Notes: generated by a model not told the origin, from the letters alone. DNA of 64,000 nucleotides from Scalesia atractyloides (GCA_947069175.1 CAMTDV010000013.1:15667001-15731000), one strand, 5' to 3'; shown: positions 47,747-59,531, counted from the stretch's first letter. Numbers and translations are program-made.

Positions 47747-47860
47747 AGTACCGAAGGAATAAATGCTAAGTTTGAAGAATTGACAAAGTAAGTATACTAC
47801 AGACAGTTGAAAAGGAGGAACAAGACAAGAATAAATTCAATTCAAGATTACGGATGTAAA
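47747..47860 (+). mobile_element. 3' end of the copia internal region
   Basis: A short tail between the gypsy-like end and the 3' LTR, with a purine-rich stretch GAAAAGGAGGAACAAGACAA (about 47809-47828). Integrase and reverse transcriptase are absent. Confidence 0.5.
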
Positions 47861-48563
47861 TGAAGGTTAATCTTGAATTAGTATAAAGTTAAAGGGGTCA
47901 AAGTGGCAAATTTAGTTTAGTTGGTTTTTATTAATTATTGAAAGTTTAGATTTATCTACTTCGATTTAATTAGTAGAAATAATGATGTAAGTTAGTATTA
48001 GATTATAATCAGTAAGGTGTTTGAATAAGATTAGTATGGTTAGTTTAGTATATATACGGAGGTAGGTTATTAGTTTTGTTTTTCCCTTTTTCTTGTAAGT
48101 TCGTTTGTTTTAATAGAAAGAGTTGTAGATTGTCCCTCTAAGGGGGTGTTTGGCTAAACTTTTCACACCTCTTTATAACTTATTGACTTTTACAAAAAGC
48201 TAATAAGGAGAAAAAGTGTTTGGCAAACTCAAAAGGACTTTTCAAAATGACTTTTTGTATATGAGTAAAAGTCAGTTTTGAAAAGTTAGTAAGGAGTAAC
48301 TTATTTAAGCTCCTTATGGCTTTTAATCATTTTACATGAATAGGCTAAGCCAAACACTTTATAAAATTAACTTATTGACTTATTGATTTTATCACACATA
48401 AGCTAATCCAAATTAACACTTTTTTAAAAACTCATTTTCAAAAAGTTATAAGTCAATAAATACTTTTAACAAAAAGTTATTTTTGAGCCAAATAAGCTTA
48501 GCCAAAATATCTCGTGATCGTGTTTGAGTGTTTGATCTAATTGTTTAATCCGCTAAGCTAACA
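47861..48563 (+). mobile_element. 3' LTR of the copia element, carrying a MITE
   Basis: Collinear with the 5' LTR at 42,275-42,619 except for a 365-bp insertion at 48,142-48,506. Starts TGAAGGTTAA and ends AGCTAACA. The two LTRs differ at many positions, so the element is old. Confidence 0.8.
48142..48506. mobile_element. MITE (GGGGGTGTTTGGCTAA family) in the 3' LTR
   Basis: Begins GGGGGTGTTTGGCTAAACTT and ends AAGCTTAGCCAAA, so the arms share TTTGGCTAA(A/G)CTT in inverted orientation. The 5' LTR lacks it: 'ccctaaatatctcg' there against 'ccctctaa', insert and 'atatctcg' here. This is typical of plant hAT-type MITEs. Confidence 0.75.
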
Positions 48564-49437
48564 TTTGTGATGATATTCTTGATTTATCTTTAGTTTTTTG
48601 TTCGTCTACCACAAAATGGCCAAATGCTTATGCAATTTCCCAAAGAAAAATATATTACGTATCAAAATATGTAAAAGTACATTTAAAGTTGTGAAATATG
48701 GTAGCGAATATGATTAGAATTTAGGTATATATTATAGCACATTAGTTATCCTGGTTTACATACTCCATCATTCGTTCATCATTTTCAGATTTCACATATA
48801 AACATTAGATAAAACTTCAAAACCCTAACATGCATATACACATCTTCGTCAACACTTAAAGGTTATAAGTTTTCAACATAATAAATATGACTGAAGCACT
48901 ATTGACCTCTTTCAACCTAAAATTTTCAGATTACAATACAATTCAACCAATACCCACTTCTACTCATGGTTTTTAGGGTTATAAATGCTTACCAAGAGTT
49001 TTTCCTTGCTTTGTGGTTGACTAGAAGCCAAAAACATTTGGATATCAACCCTAAATTGCTAGATTTTTTCCTCCTCCCTTGATTTTTGCTCAAAATTGTC
49101 GATCTTCCCAACACCTAATCATTCATCTCTCTCTATCTAAGTGCATGTCCCTCCCCAAAATAAACCAGATGTTTATTTTAGGTATTACACACTAAGTGGA
49201 GAGTTCAAATGAGAAGAAAAATTTTGTAAGAATAAAAAGAATAACTTTTAAACCAATAGAAATTCTCCATTTACTTCATTTAATGTGTGTATTTAATGTT
49301 ATGAAAAAAGGCATATAGGTAAATCTATAATTGTCATTTGTTAGCTAATTAATTAAACTTTAACTCATTTTTTTCATATACTCTTTCAAGATAAAATAAT
49401 TTATGGTGTAGTATAATTTTCGACATGTATAGGATAA
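48564..49437. other. intergenic DNA, no gene seen
   Basis: No recognised frame or RNA. From about 49,390 the sequence repeats short 'aggataaattt' phrases that lead into the duplicated block. Confidence 0.5.
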
Positions 49438-49754
49438 ATTTTAGTATGTGTAGGATAAATTTTGAAATGTTTAGAGTAAATTTACATGTGTGTAGGGTAA
49501 ATTCCGGTAAATGTAAGACATATGTAGGATAAATTTTGAAATGTATAGGATAAAATGATTTTGCTTTATTAATAAGAAATAACATAATTAATGAGAGGAA
49601 TTATGAACTATTTAATGTTTTACTATTATGTCCTTTTTTCTTTTTCTTCTCACATTAAATTTCTTTTCAAATGAACATTCCCCTACCCACTAAAACCTCT
49701 AACCCTTGAATTTAAGTTTTTTACATTTCCATTGTAGAAATTTTCATTTTTAAC

Positions 49755-49850
49755 TAACCTTTTAGCCCATTGGCAAAGGTAAAACCTTTAAAAACACTAA
49801 GTTGGGAGATTTTGGGTTCAAGTCCCACAAACGACAGAATTAAAGAAATT
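49755..49850 (+). mobile_element. tRNA-derived SINE-like unit, copy 1
   Basis: An A-box match TAGCCCATTGG (49763-49773) and perfect B box GGTTCAAGTCC (49815-49825) lie 41 bp apart, the layout of an internal Pol III promoter in a tRNA-related SINE head. The remainder is not cloverleaf-like. The body and 3' end cannot be delimited. Confidence 0.55.
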
Positions 49851-50525
49851 CGCTTAAAAAGTTAAACATTTAAATATAACCAACAGGACCATCAATCTGT
49901 ACTATATATATGTATAAAGCATGGACTGTTTTAATACATAAGGTACAACTTAAAATAAGATAATTTGATATTTCAAACACTAATTACATTTTAATTCCAT
50001 AATAAAGTTATAGATAATTAGTTAATAGTTAGAGCATTCACATCCCTCCCACCAAATTTACTCTATGATTACGTTAAAAGCAAATACATTTTCTCTTTCA
50101 TTTCAATTGAAGAATAGAAATAATGGATTTTAATAATATCAACTATTAGTCGTTGGCAGACAACGGTCCCAACTTCAAAAATAACCAATGGTGGTCCAAC
50201 TTTTTCACATATTGTAAACCAATAGATAAATTTTAGTGTGTGTAGGATAAATTTTGAAATGTTTAGAGTAAATTTACATGTGTGTAAGGTAAATTCCGGT
50301 AAATGTAAGACATATGTAGGATAAATTTTGAAATGTATAGGATAAAATGATTTTACTTTATTAATAAGAAATAACATAATTAATGAGAGGAATTATAAAC
50401 TATTTAATGTTTTACTGTTTCTCACATTAAATTTCTTCTCAAATGAACCTTCCCCTACCCACTAAAACCTCTAACCCTTGAATTTAAGTTTTTTACATTT
50501 CCATTGTAGAAATTTCATTTTTAAC

Positions 50526-50621
50526 TAACCTTTTAGCCCATTGGCAAAGGTAAAACCTTTAAAAACACTAAGTTGGGAGATTTTGGGTTCAAGTCCCACA
50601 AACGACAGAATTAAAGAAATT
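50526..50621 (+). mobile_element. tRNA-derived SINE-like unit, copy 2
   Basis: Boxes at 50534-50544 and 50586-50596, identical to copy 1. It arose with the tandem duplication rather than by a separate insertion. Confidence 0.55.
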
Positions 50622-50800
50622 CGCTTAAAAAGTTAAACATTTAAATTTAACCAACAGGACCATCAATCTGTACTATATATATGTATAAAGCATGGACTGT
50701 TTTAATACAAAAGGTACAACTTAAAATAAGATAATTTGATATTTCAAACACTAATTACATTTTAATTCCATAATAAAGTTATAGATACTTAGTTAACAGT

Positions 50801-51355
50801 TAGAGCATTCACATCCCTCCCACCAAATTTACTCTATGATTACGTTAAAAGCAAATACATTTTCTCTTTCATTTCAATTGAAGAATAGAAATAATGGATT
50901 TTAATAATATCAACTATTAGTCGTTGGCAGACAACGGTCCTAACTTTAAAAATAACCAATGGTGGTCCAACCTTTTCACATATGTAAATCAATGGACCTT
51001 TACTAAACCGAAAAAGATAAGGGGACAAAAAGAAATTAAGGTTCTGTTAATAAAAGTCCATTGATTTACAATATGTGAAAAAGTGGGACCACCACTTGTT
51101 ATTTGTTAAGTTAGGACCGTTGTCTGCCAATGACTAATAGTTGCGATTATTAAAATCTATTATTCCTAAATTATATTGTGGATCTTTATCATTAAATTTT
51201 CTCTCTTATCCACTCATAACCACTTTTAAAATATATCAAAAAATTATAGAGGGTAAACAGTGTCCCATCAAATATGCAAATATGCTTTACAACCACTTTT
51301 TATAATATAAAAACATCACTCATAGAATTTGATGAAAGGATTGTAAATGCTCCTA
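50801..51355. mobile_element. MITE with GAGCATT(C/T)ACA ends and a long internal inverted repeat
   Basis: The left end TAGAGCATTCACATCCCTCC is inverted relative to the right end (complement TAGGAGCATTTACAATCC). Inside, about 50,880-51,000 is the inverted match of 51,045-51,175 ('ccattgatttac', 'ggaccacca', 'ttgtctgccaa'). Transcripts would fold into a hairpin of roughly 110 bp. Its left half is also present in duplication copy 1 (50,031-50,230). Confidence 0.65.
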
Positions 51356-52084
51356 CACTTTATTGTCTTATAAAAAAACTAACTACCCTCATGATTTTTG
51401 AACTGACATAACTTTTTTGTACGTTAATAATTTTTTTAAGAAAGTTATACCATAAAAACGAGTATTTTATTCTCTTTAATTTGAGTACAGTATTGCAATA
51501 GTTATTTTAATTAAATATTGATATGTTGCATGATTTATAGTGTCTAAGAGCGAGCAATAACAACATCGTTAACCAAAATCGAACCGAAAAACAAATAAAA
51601 CCAAAAGAAATTAACTAAAAACCGAGGACTTCTATTTCAGTTAAGGATAATAGTCGAACCAACTAAACAATACATACCCTAACAATGTTTATGTTTCCCG
51701 CCTTATCACGAGGCACCCTTCTAGTTTACGTAGATATAAAAGCCTAGTATTACAACACTTTGAAATTCAATAAATAAAGCTAGTAACCATTATTTTCACT
51801 TTAAACTTTATATAAGTAGGAAATCCCAAAATTTGGAATGTTACAATATTACATCTCGAAGGTTATGGCATTTGATATGCCATAAAGTATATAATAGGTT
51901 ATAATCTATGTATTACACGGATTACACAATTAAATTATACACAATTAAATTATACAGTTCATAAGTCTAAAAATAAAAGAAACACAAAAAATTGCATATT
52001 ATATTAAATAATGACAGTGAAATTACAATTATATCCACTACGTTGATTGAATATTTGTTTTTTTCTTTTTTTAATCTAAGTCAG
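51356..52084. other. intergenic DNA, no gene seen
   Basis: AT-rich. Phrases near 51,570-51,640 ('aaccaaaatcgaaccgaaaa') resemble the interior of the hAT-like elements described at 33,644. Confidence 0.4.
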
Positions 52085-52265
52085 CTCTCTAAACAAACAG
52101 GGTTTACCTTCAGAATGGCCCTACTATTCCAATGAAAACTCTAGAATTGTTGGTTTGTATTATCCTGCTGGTTCAACGCCATCTTCACATGTTGAACAGA
52201 GAATTCTTCATCTGGATTGTTCCTCCAAAGCCACCAATCTTTCTTGTCTCTAACATGTTGATGAG
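52085..52265 (-). pseudogene. LINE reverse-transcriptase C-terminal (zf-RVT-like) fragment
   Basis: The minus strand encodes DWWLWRNNPDEEFSVQHVK, then after a stop FHWNSRAILKVN. The W-W-x(n)-FSV-x-x-V spacing followed by HWN...KVN is the pattern of the zf-RVT region near the end of plant LINE polyproteins. No reverse-transcriptase core is seen nearby. Alternative: a coincidental short frame. Confidence 0.4.
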
Positions 52266-55200
52266 ATAGTTAAGTAAAAATAAGCATAGACTGAAGTAGA
52301 AACAAATTTGGTTCAAGCGTAACCCATAAATATGCTTTATTACAAAAAAAAATGGTGTACACCATTAGGGCATACACTGGTAGACTCAAACTCGCCTTTG
52401 AAAACAAATAAAATATCAAAATATAGTCTCCAGAAAATCGTCTTGCTACCTTCTAAAAATCTTCTAATTATTATGTAGGCTTGTTTAAGGTATCTTTAAC
52501 ATATAACATTACTTTTTAAAAATTAAAAATATTTTAGTTCATAAGTCGATTATTTTCAGTTATTTTTATTCTATTTAATATATAAAAGCTCAAGCCTTAA
52601 AAAGGGTGTGTCTTTACATGATTAACTAAACTACCCCGTAAAACAAAACTGATATGATTAGTTGCAATACAAATTTACTCTATATCTAATATAAAGCTTT
52701 GATCAGTTAGTGACAAAACTATAAATAAGACCATTTTAAAATTCAAGATTTGTAATACACATTAGTAACTACACATCTCCATCACCAGCTTCATACAGGA
52801 CCCTTGCCTCTCCACATTGGCTTGTCCAAAATAAATTTCACAGGCAACCCTTCCTTAATCTTCTCCTCTCACATTCCTAATCCTTACTTGTCCGTTTTCA
52901 AGAATTTCACTCGCTATCTCTCCTCGCCATATGTCCGCGTTGAAGCAAGTAATTGTTAAATTAGTTTTGACCAAAGATAAATTTCTACTTTCACCCGTTG
53001 AGTTTTCAACCAAGGTTAATTAAAAAGTGTATAGAATAAGACCGAACACACTAACCTTTCCATCGATCCACATTATTGAGCCTAGTTAATCATTAACGAT
53101 CTGAACAACAAATCCCAGCGGGCTCATACGGTTGCTTCAAGCTCTCCACCCTACATGTAACATATTACAAACAAACAAAAAAAAACTTTAGGTAAGAAAA
53201 AGTGGTTCCAAGTGGGTAACTTTTTGGTACTTGTCGGATTGACTTAAAACGTTTTTTTTTTTGTCTACCCTAGTTGATTAGAAAACAAAGATATTGTCAC
53301 TCCATTTTGCAGGAATACTCAAATTGATATTGTGACTCAACAATCATATGGGAGATCGAACGTACCTGCGATCAATTGTGGGATCGGATATTAGAAAGGC
53401 ATTCATTGGAAGATTGTGGCGTCTTCAAACCTGTGGCGTATCCATGTGGACTGCGTTTAGGATTCTAAGTCTCAGGAAACATAAAAGAGAGACATTATAC
53501 ACAAGTCATATTGTGATATGGGTCAGGTCCAAGTAAAAATGGGAAAACCACCAAAACAATGGACACCTATCCCACAATAAGTTTTATTTATTATATATAT
53601 AGAGATATAGAAGTTAGAAGATGTTTCTATATGTTTATCTACTTACATTTTGGGAGTTTTTATGGACGAAGATGTTGAATACAATATTTAACGGCTTCCT
53701 ATTTGTTTTATAAGGTCTATATAAAACGATATGCAAATCACACTGCTATGCATACTATAGTCAAAAGGTAATCACGAGGGCTCGTAAAGCTTAAAGGCTA
53801 AAGAAAGTGTCCAATAAATCACATGAACATGAACAGACAGTCACATAGTCGTGTGATCCACTATGATATTTTTGCTTTGAAACTTTATGTCACTTGTGTG
53901 TTTGGTTTAATGGTTTTTTTAAGGTAACTATTGTTATTGTTGATAGTGACTAGACCTACAATCTACATATGCGAAATGCCTTTACAACTAATTAGTGATA
54001 ATTAATTTTGTCTTGACAATAGATCATTTCTTTTTGGAAATAGGCTTATAAATAGTTGATTCCGTTGACGTGAGTAATATAGAAAGATGATTTATGAGAT
54101 GGGGGATCGGGTCTAATAGAAAAGTCATTGGAGTTAAGAATGGGAAAAGGAAGATCAAGGGTTGAAATATGTAACATCGTCTTTTGAAAACAAAAGTACA
54201 GAAGATATTTTCGTGTTAGCTAATATATTGAGCATTCAATCTTTCTAGCTTATTTGATTTGTAGGGATTAATGATTATCAATATGAGAACCCATGAATTT
54301 GTATCCAGATGATTAACGTTAGATAAGTGTTATGTGTAGCGAAGTAACAATTCAAAACTACTACTTAGTTGAGCTTAATATTTGTGTTAAGTCGTTTATC
54401 CATAAGTTGAGTATTAGATAATGAAGTTAACCAATATATTTAATATAGACATGGTGTAGTCAAAAAAGGAGGTAACCCCAAATTATAATAAAGGTTGAGA
54501 AATGGTGGTATTAGTCTATGAAAGGAGGTTAACCCCTTTTTAAATGGATGGCTTATGACAAATTTAGGGCCCGGGTTTAGAAAGATACATCATTATCAAT
54601 ATAGTTTTACTATGCACCTTTTCAAGTGACATACGAGGTACAAAGGAGACCAAAACAATCTTTTCATAAGATAAGGCATATGAAAGTTTTCTAAGAGGAT
54701 TCACTTCTCATCCATCAAATGAGTTACAAAGGTGACCTAAACAATTTTTTTAAAATAAGGTATATGAGTTTTCTAAGTGTGTTTACATCTTATCCATCAA
54801 ACTATTTAAAATTATTAAATTTTTAAAAAATTCTTTAAAATCACACTACATCTCATCCTTTATTTCTCTCTCTCTCTCAAACTTAAATTTTAAAAAAGTT
54901 GTTATAATAATTTTTTATATATAAAAAGCTATTATTTATCTTTCATTAAATTATTGTAAGTATATGAAAATGATAAATATAATAAAATAAGTGTTTATGA
55001 ATAAGATAAAGATAAAAATGGTGGATAGGACATTGAAGGTTTTTTAATATGAGGGATGAATTTTGAAAAGTATGTTTTTTAGTTAAATTATAAGGTAGAA
55101 AATGATAAAGAAGATGGAAATGCTCTAAGAATAACTACTTGTCTTAAAGTCACACATATACTAAAACTAATTTATAAGCTAACTAGTGGGTTACATCTCG

Positions 55201-55300
55201 TGTTCTGCGGCGGGACGACTCAATTTTTAATGGAAATGTAGACGCAATAGTAAATAAGCAATATCAAACGAGTTTCTGCCATTAATGTTATTTTTACTAG
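52266..55300. other. long intergenic stretch, possibly with unrecognised gene fragments
   Basis: No gene is established. Between 52,790 and 53,530 base composition is less AT-rich, and short minus-strand pieces with splice-like edges appear (for example YEPAGICCSD near 53,110 and LGSIMWIDGK near 53,075). They could be relics of a host gene or a LINE; I do not recognise them. A CT microsatellite is at about 54,864-54,878. The rest is AT-rich. Confidence 0.35.
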
Positions 55301-56448
55301 TGTCACACCCCGACCCGCAGCGGAAAAGATGATCGGGGCATGATTGGGTTATCATCAAAGCTCATGACATTTATTATAACGTTTCATATTTATTATTACA
55401 AATTAAAGGGAAACATACAATCATAATTACATCATGTTCTATACATCATTCTAGACTTATTATTTTCTTCTAAGGCATTTCCTATGTTTTCATGACTTCA
55501 TCCTGTTCACCTATATCATGTGTAAAAATGGTTTTTTGATCAACAAAAAGTTGGCGAGTGAACCTTGTTAGAAAACATTTATTATTATTTTTTCTGGTTG
55601 TATTTAATATGGAAAAATTGTGCAAAATTCATATATGAACAAACGTAAATATACATACAATAACAACAATTAGCATACAATAACAAATCATTAGCATACG
55701 ATATCAAACAACAACAAAACAATAACATACATTAACAAACCAACAGCATACAATAACATATCAACTTGCATAAATATATAACATGAATGAAACTGTGCGA
55801 TCAAGGCTCAATCAAACGGAGCCGATCGTATTGCATGTACTGAAAATGATAAATGTCTGTGCGATCAAGGCTCAATCAAACGGAGCCGATCGTATGTTGG
55901 CACGCCAGGTTCACGCTCATAATGTAATGGGGAACATGCTCAACGCTCATAATGTAATGGGGAGCGCCGGCCTATGAAATTGCATGTACTGAAAATAATA
56001 AATTAAATCTAAACAATAACCACACAAACAGTTTATACAAGCTGAATGCACATTTATTCATGATATGATGTATGCACAATGATTTAAATATAATAAATAG
56101 TAAGACACATGATACACCCCAAAAACGTGATTTAAACGGGGAATTTGTAGAGATTCACTCACAGTGGGTGCGTTCGGTGAATGATGATGAATGCGCACGA
56201 GTTTAGAGGATTGATCGTCGAGAAATAACTAACCTAATTAATAAAGAAAAGTAAGGTAAATAAATGGATTTTATTAACAACTTTAATAGGATTTTTGAAT
56301 ATTTTTTTTGTAAGTTTTAGGCTATTTTCTAACTTTAAAAATGTTATTTTTAATTGATTTTTAAATAAAGTAAATAAATAAAAATAATAAAAAAAATGTT
56401 GACTTTTTGACCGTTGACTTGTTGACCGGTTTTATTGTGTAAGTGTAT

Positions 56449-56526
56449 GCGCCGGGTGAGGCTCGAACCCGAGACCTCCCGTACGCGTGCACGCAGCTCT
56501 ACCAACTGAGCTACGTGTCTAACCCG
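56449..56526 (-). other. tRNA-like module 1 of the 3' LTR
   Basis: A box and D arm TAGCTCAGTTGGTAGAGC and T arm CTCGGGTTCGAGCC are identical to the solo-LTR module. The middle differs (GCGTGCACGC palindrome), so the boxes are better conserved than the loop region. Confidence 0.75.
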
Positions 56527-56614
56527 AAATATTTCTGTTTTTAATTATATTTATATACTAATTAAATTAATCCGAAAATCATTTATTTTAAAAAGATTTT
56601 AATGTAACGACTCG

Positions 56615-56694
56615 GTGCACTCCACAGGTCTCGAACCCGGGACCTGTGGTTTAGTTTGGCACACAGTCCACCGCTGGACTGTGTGTCTAACTTG
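56615..56694 (-). other. tRNA-like module 2 of the 3' LTR
   Basis: The 26-nt hairpin is kept. The T-arm part is now CCCGGGTTCGAGACC, flanked by CCACAGGTC and GACCTGTGG that form a further 9-bp stem, so this module folds better than in the solo LTR. Confidence 0.7.
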
Positions 56695-56789
56695 GTAAAT
56701 ATTCTAGTTTTTATTATACTTAACATATTACTGAATTAACCCGGTTCAGTTTTTTTTAAAAAAAATGCATTTTATTACAGCGAATGAGG

Positions 56790-56875
56790 TTGGGACAGGA
56801 ATCGAACTCGCGACGTGTATGTATTTATTTGCACACAGTCCACCGCTGGACTGTGTGTCTAACCCGTTTATAATT
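56790..56875 (-). other. tRNA-like module 3 of the 3' LTR
   Basis: The hairpin is identical to module 2, followed by CGCGAGTTCGATTCCTGTCC as T arm/B box. Confidence 0.65.
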
Positions 56876-57852
56876 CCGATCTTAAATAATCTTATAACAT
56901 AACTACTTCGTCTTCTTCGTTCAAAACTCAGGCAACAGTTATCTAACTGTTATTTGTTAAATTAATTTAACGAACATTATGAGCAATCGTAAGATAATGA
57001 ACAGAAACAGGTTTGGGGATTGATTGTACCGAACTGATCGTCCTTCTTCAGAAGTCCGGCAAAAATCGTCGGCTCTGTTTTGGGAGCCCCTTCTGTTCGA
57101 ATTCAATAATTAGTTTGGATGAATTAGAGGTGAAATTGAATCACTGGGTAACGATTATCAGTAGATTACATGATCATACCGGTTATCAGCGAGATTCTGA
57201 AACTTTCAGAAATTTTCCGGCGAAAACAGAAAAATCCTGCAATGTCGTCTGGGGTTGATTCTGAGTGCTGGAGTGGTGTTAGAATTTGTATAATAATGGA
57301 ATAAAAACAGAAAAATCGAGGTAATTACCGTGTAGATGAAAGTCCCGGTTTTCCGGCGACTTGCAGAGAATTCCGGCGAGTGAAATTTCTTGCGACAGAG
57401 ATTCTTCAGAGGTTTAAGGTGAGTGGGAGTGATGTCAGTACGAGTTCTATGATCTTATTTTTGGGCAAGAAGAAAAGATGGATTGAATTCGGTTTTCCGG
57501 CGAAACTTTCCGGTTAATTCACAGAGAATTCCGGTGACTTCCGGCGAAGTTTTCTGAGTGAAATGAAGAGTGTGTTTTTGATAAAATTCGCCAGCTCACT
57601 TAATGAAGAAAGTATAACTCCCGGATTTGAATTGTATTTTTCGGTTTTGAATTGAAATGAATGAAATTGATGGATTTCTTCGGTTATAACCGATCTTACT
57701 GTTAATGTATACGTTATGACCAAAAAGAAACGGCCAAATTTGACGAAATTGTCGGGATTTCCGGCGTGAACGGATTTGGGCGCGTTGTGTAACTGGGTTT
57801 TGATTTCCAGATTTAATTTATGTATTAATTGTTTCAATATGTAAACAAAGAT

Positions 57853-57945
57853 CACGAGTGGCGGAGCGGTTGAATGTGTGTGTGTTAAAGCTGTGCTGAC
57901 CCGGTTGACCCGGCTAAACCCGAGTTCGAATCCCGGCTTCAGCAT
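57853..57945 (+). other. tRNA-like module 4 of the 3' LTR, opposite strand
   Basis: A box GAGTGGCGGAGCGGTTGAA, as in tRNA-Ser/Leu, and T arm CCCGAGTTCGAATCCCGG. The variable middle is longer than in the solo LTR and contains a short GACCCGG duplication. Confidence 0.75.
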
Positions 57946-58126
57946 ATTATTTTTAATTCACTATTTTTAATACATTTTCAAAAATAAATTTTAAATTCTA
58001 ATATACTTATTAATTATGTATCGTTTAAAATTAATTTGGGCATTAAATAAGCAACAAAATTTTTAACTGATTGTTCGGTTAATAAACGAAGCGGGTTTGG
58101 TAAATCCGTTTTTGGCGGATGTTACA

Positions 58127-58170
58127 GTATCCCCTACTTTTAGAAATTTCGTCCCGAAATTTAAGTAGTG
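58127..58170 (-). promoter_or_regulatory. polypurine tract and pol-end relic
   Basis: The minus strand reads AAATTTCGGGACGAAATTTC, then TAAAAGTAGGGGATAC directly before the LTR. The first part could encode KFRDEIS, a common pol C-terminus of plant chromoviruses. The purine run primes plus-strand synthesis. Confidence 0.75.
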
Positions 58171-58425
58171 GCATATTTGTCTAAAAGGATGGTGTTTTAA
58201 TTTGACAATTACATACTTAGAAGAAAGTAAGAGTTTAAATTTTGTTTGAGGCGGTAACGTTCCTTGTAAGGGTTGAATACCCTGCTACAGGAATCGCTTT
58301 TTGATGCCTATGATAATGAATATTGATTAACAGAGTTGATTGACTAAATATGATTTCATGCGCAAGAGTTTTGGTACGTTTGGAGAGATAAGGTTATATC
58401 CTAAAATAAACTTCTAATACTAAAA

Positions 58426-59420
58426 CCTACATGGAACTTCTCATAACCGCCTGACAATGCCTCTGATCCTTTGACAAGAATACTTATATATAGGAAGTAC
58501 CAGCGGCGTATCCACCATATTCTTGGCGAATTTTCATTGGTTTTATCAGTAAGTTATGATTGGTTCTATGATGTGACTCTAGAACATAAATAAACACAAC
58601 AACCAATGTCTGAGTCCTAATTCTGATAGCATACATGTTTGATTGATGACACAATCCAATTCCTTTAAATGATGAGTTGATATGAATGCTAAATCAGTGA
58701 GTATAACACAAACTTCAATCAAGACATACTAAATCCTACATGGAACTTCTCATAACCGCCTGATAATGCCTCTGATCCTTTGACAAGAATACTTATATAT
58801 AGGAAGTACCAGCGGCGTATCCACCATATTCTCGTCAAATTTTCATTGGTTTTATCGGTAAGTTATGATTAGTCCTATGCGACTCTAAAACATAAACAAA
58901 CACAACAACCAAAGCTTGAGTCCTTGAATGATGACAATACCTCTCTCGTTTGTTATGATGAAGAGGTTAGTCTATGTAGAAAATGGAACACAATCCAATT
59001 TCTTTAAATGACGAGTTGATATGAATGTTAAATCAGTGAGTGTAAAACAAATTTCAACCAAAACATTACTAAATCCTACATGGAATCTCTCATAACCGCC
59101 TGATAATGCCTCTGATCCTTTGACAAGAATACTTATATATAGGAAGTACCAGCGGCGTATCCACCATATTCTTGTCAAATTTTCATTGGCTTTATCCGTA
59201 AGTTATGATTAGTTCTATGTGACTCTAAAACATAAATAAACACAACAAACAATGCCTGCGTCATAATTCTGATAGTATACATGTTTGAATGATGACAGTC
59301 CCTCTCTCGTTTGTTGTGATGGAGAGGTTAGTCTATGTAGAAGTGAGACACAGCCCAACTTCTTTAAATAATGAGATTGAAATACGTTGAGATGTATGAT
59401 GGTATGAATGTTAAATCAAT
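58426..59420. repeat. tandem repeat, about 310-340 bp x 3, where pol would lie
   Basis: Units begin near 58,426, 58,733 and 59,072 with 'cctacatggaa', 'ctcataaccgcctga', 'tgcctctgatcctttgacaa' and 'tacttatatataggaag'. Later phrases ('tctctcgtttgtt', 'gagaggttagtctatgtag', 'tgagttgatatgaatg') recur too. No long frame spans them. Confidence 0.8.
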
Positions 59421-59531
59421 GAGTTTAAAACAAAACTGAAATAGTAGTTTGCATTAAGATCCTTGGATAAATTTCCAATTTAAAATTTAGACACGTGAAA
59501 ATTTGAGATAATCATAAAGAAAAACATAAAA

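Larger units (their letters stand above)
49438..50995. repeat. tandem duplication, about 790 bp x 2
   Basis: 49438-50230 is repeated at 50231-50995 with few changes, from 'ttttagt(a/g)tgtgtaggat' to 'ggtggtccaac'. Copy 1 keeps a T-rich stretch near 49,630 that copy 2 lacks. Each copy contains a SINE-like unit, and copy 2 runs into the full MITE at 50,801-51,355. Confidence 0.85.
55301..58126 (-). repeat. 3' LTR of the gag-only element (2,826 bp)
   Basis: Plus-strand edges are TGTCACACCCC and GGATGTTACA; in element sense it starts TGTAACATCC and ends GGTGTGACA. It carries two hairpin repeats (about 55794-55893) and four tRNA-like modules. The segment 57,000-57,800 is rich in 'ttccggcga' motifs. 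Plus-strand open frames in it are antisense to the element and are not taken as genes. Confidence 0.92.

Noticed and set aside
53348..53536. Plus ORF near a splice-like GTAC as a host exon
   Set aside because: Neither strand gives a recognisable protein, and the reading frames around it close quickly.
57013..57258. Plus-strand ORF (and its twin at 63,438-63,650) as a gene
   Set aside because: It lies antisense within both LTRs and resembles no known protein. The similarity is explained by LTR identity.
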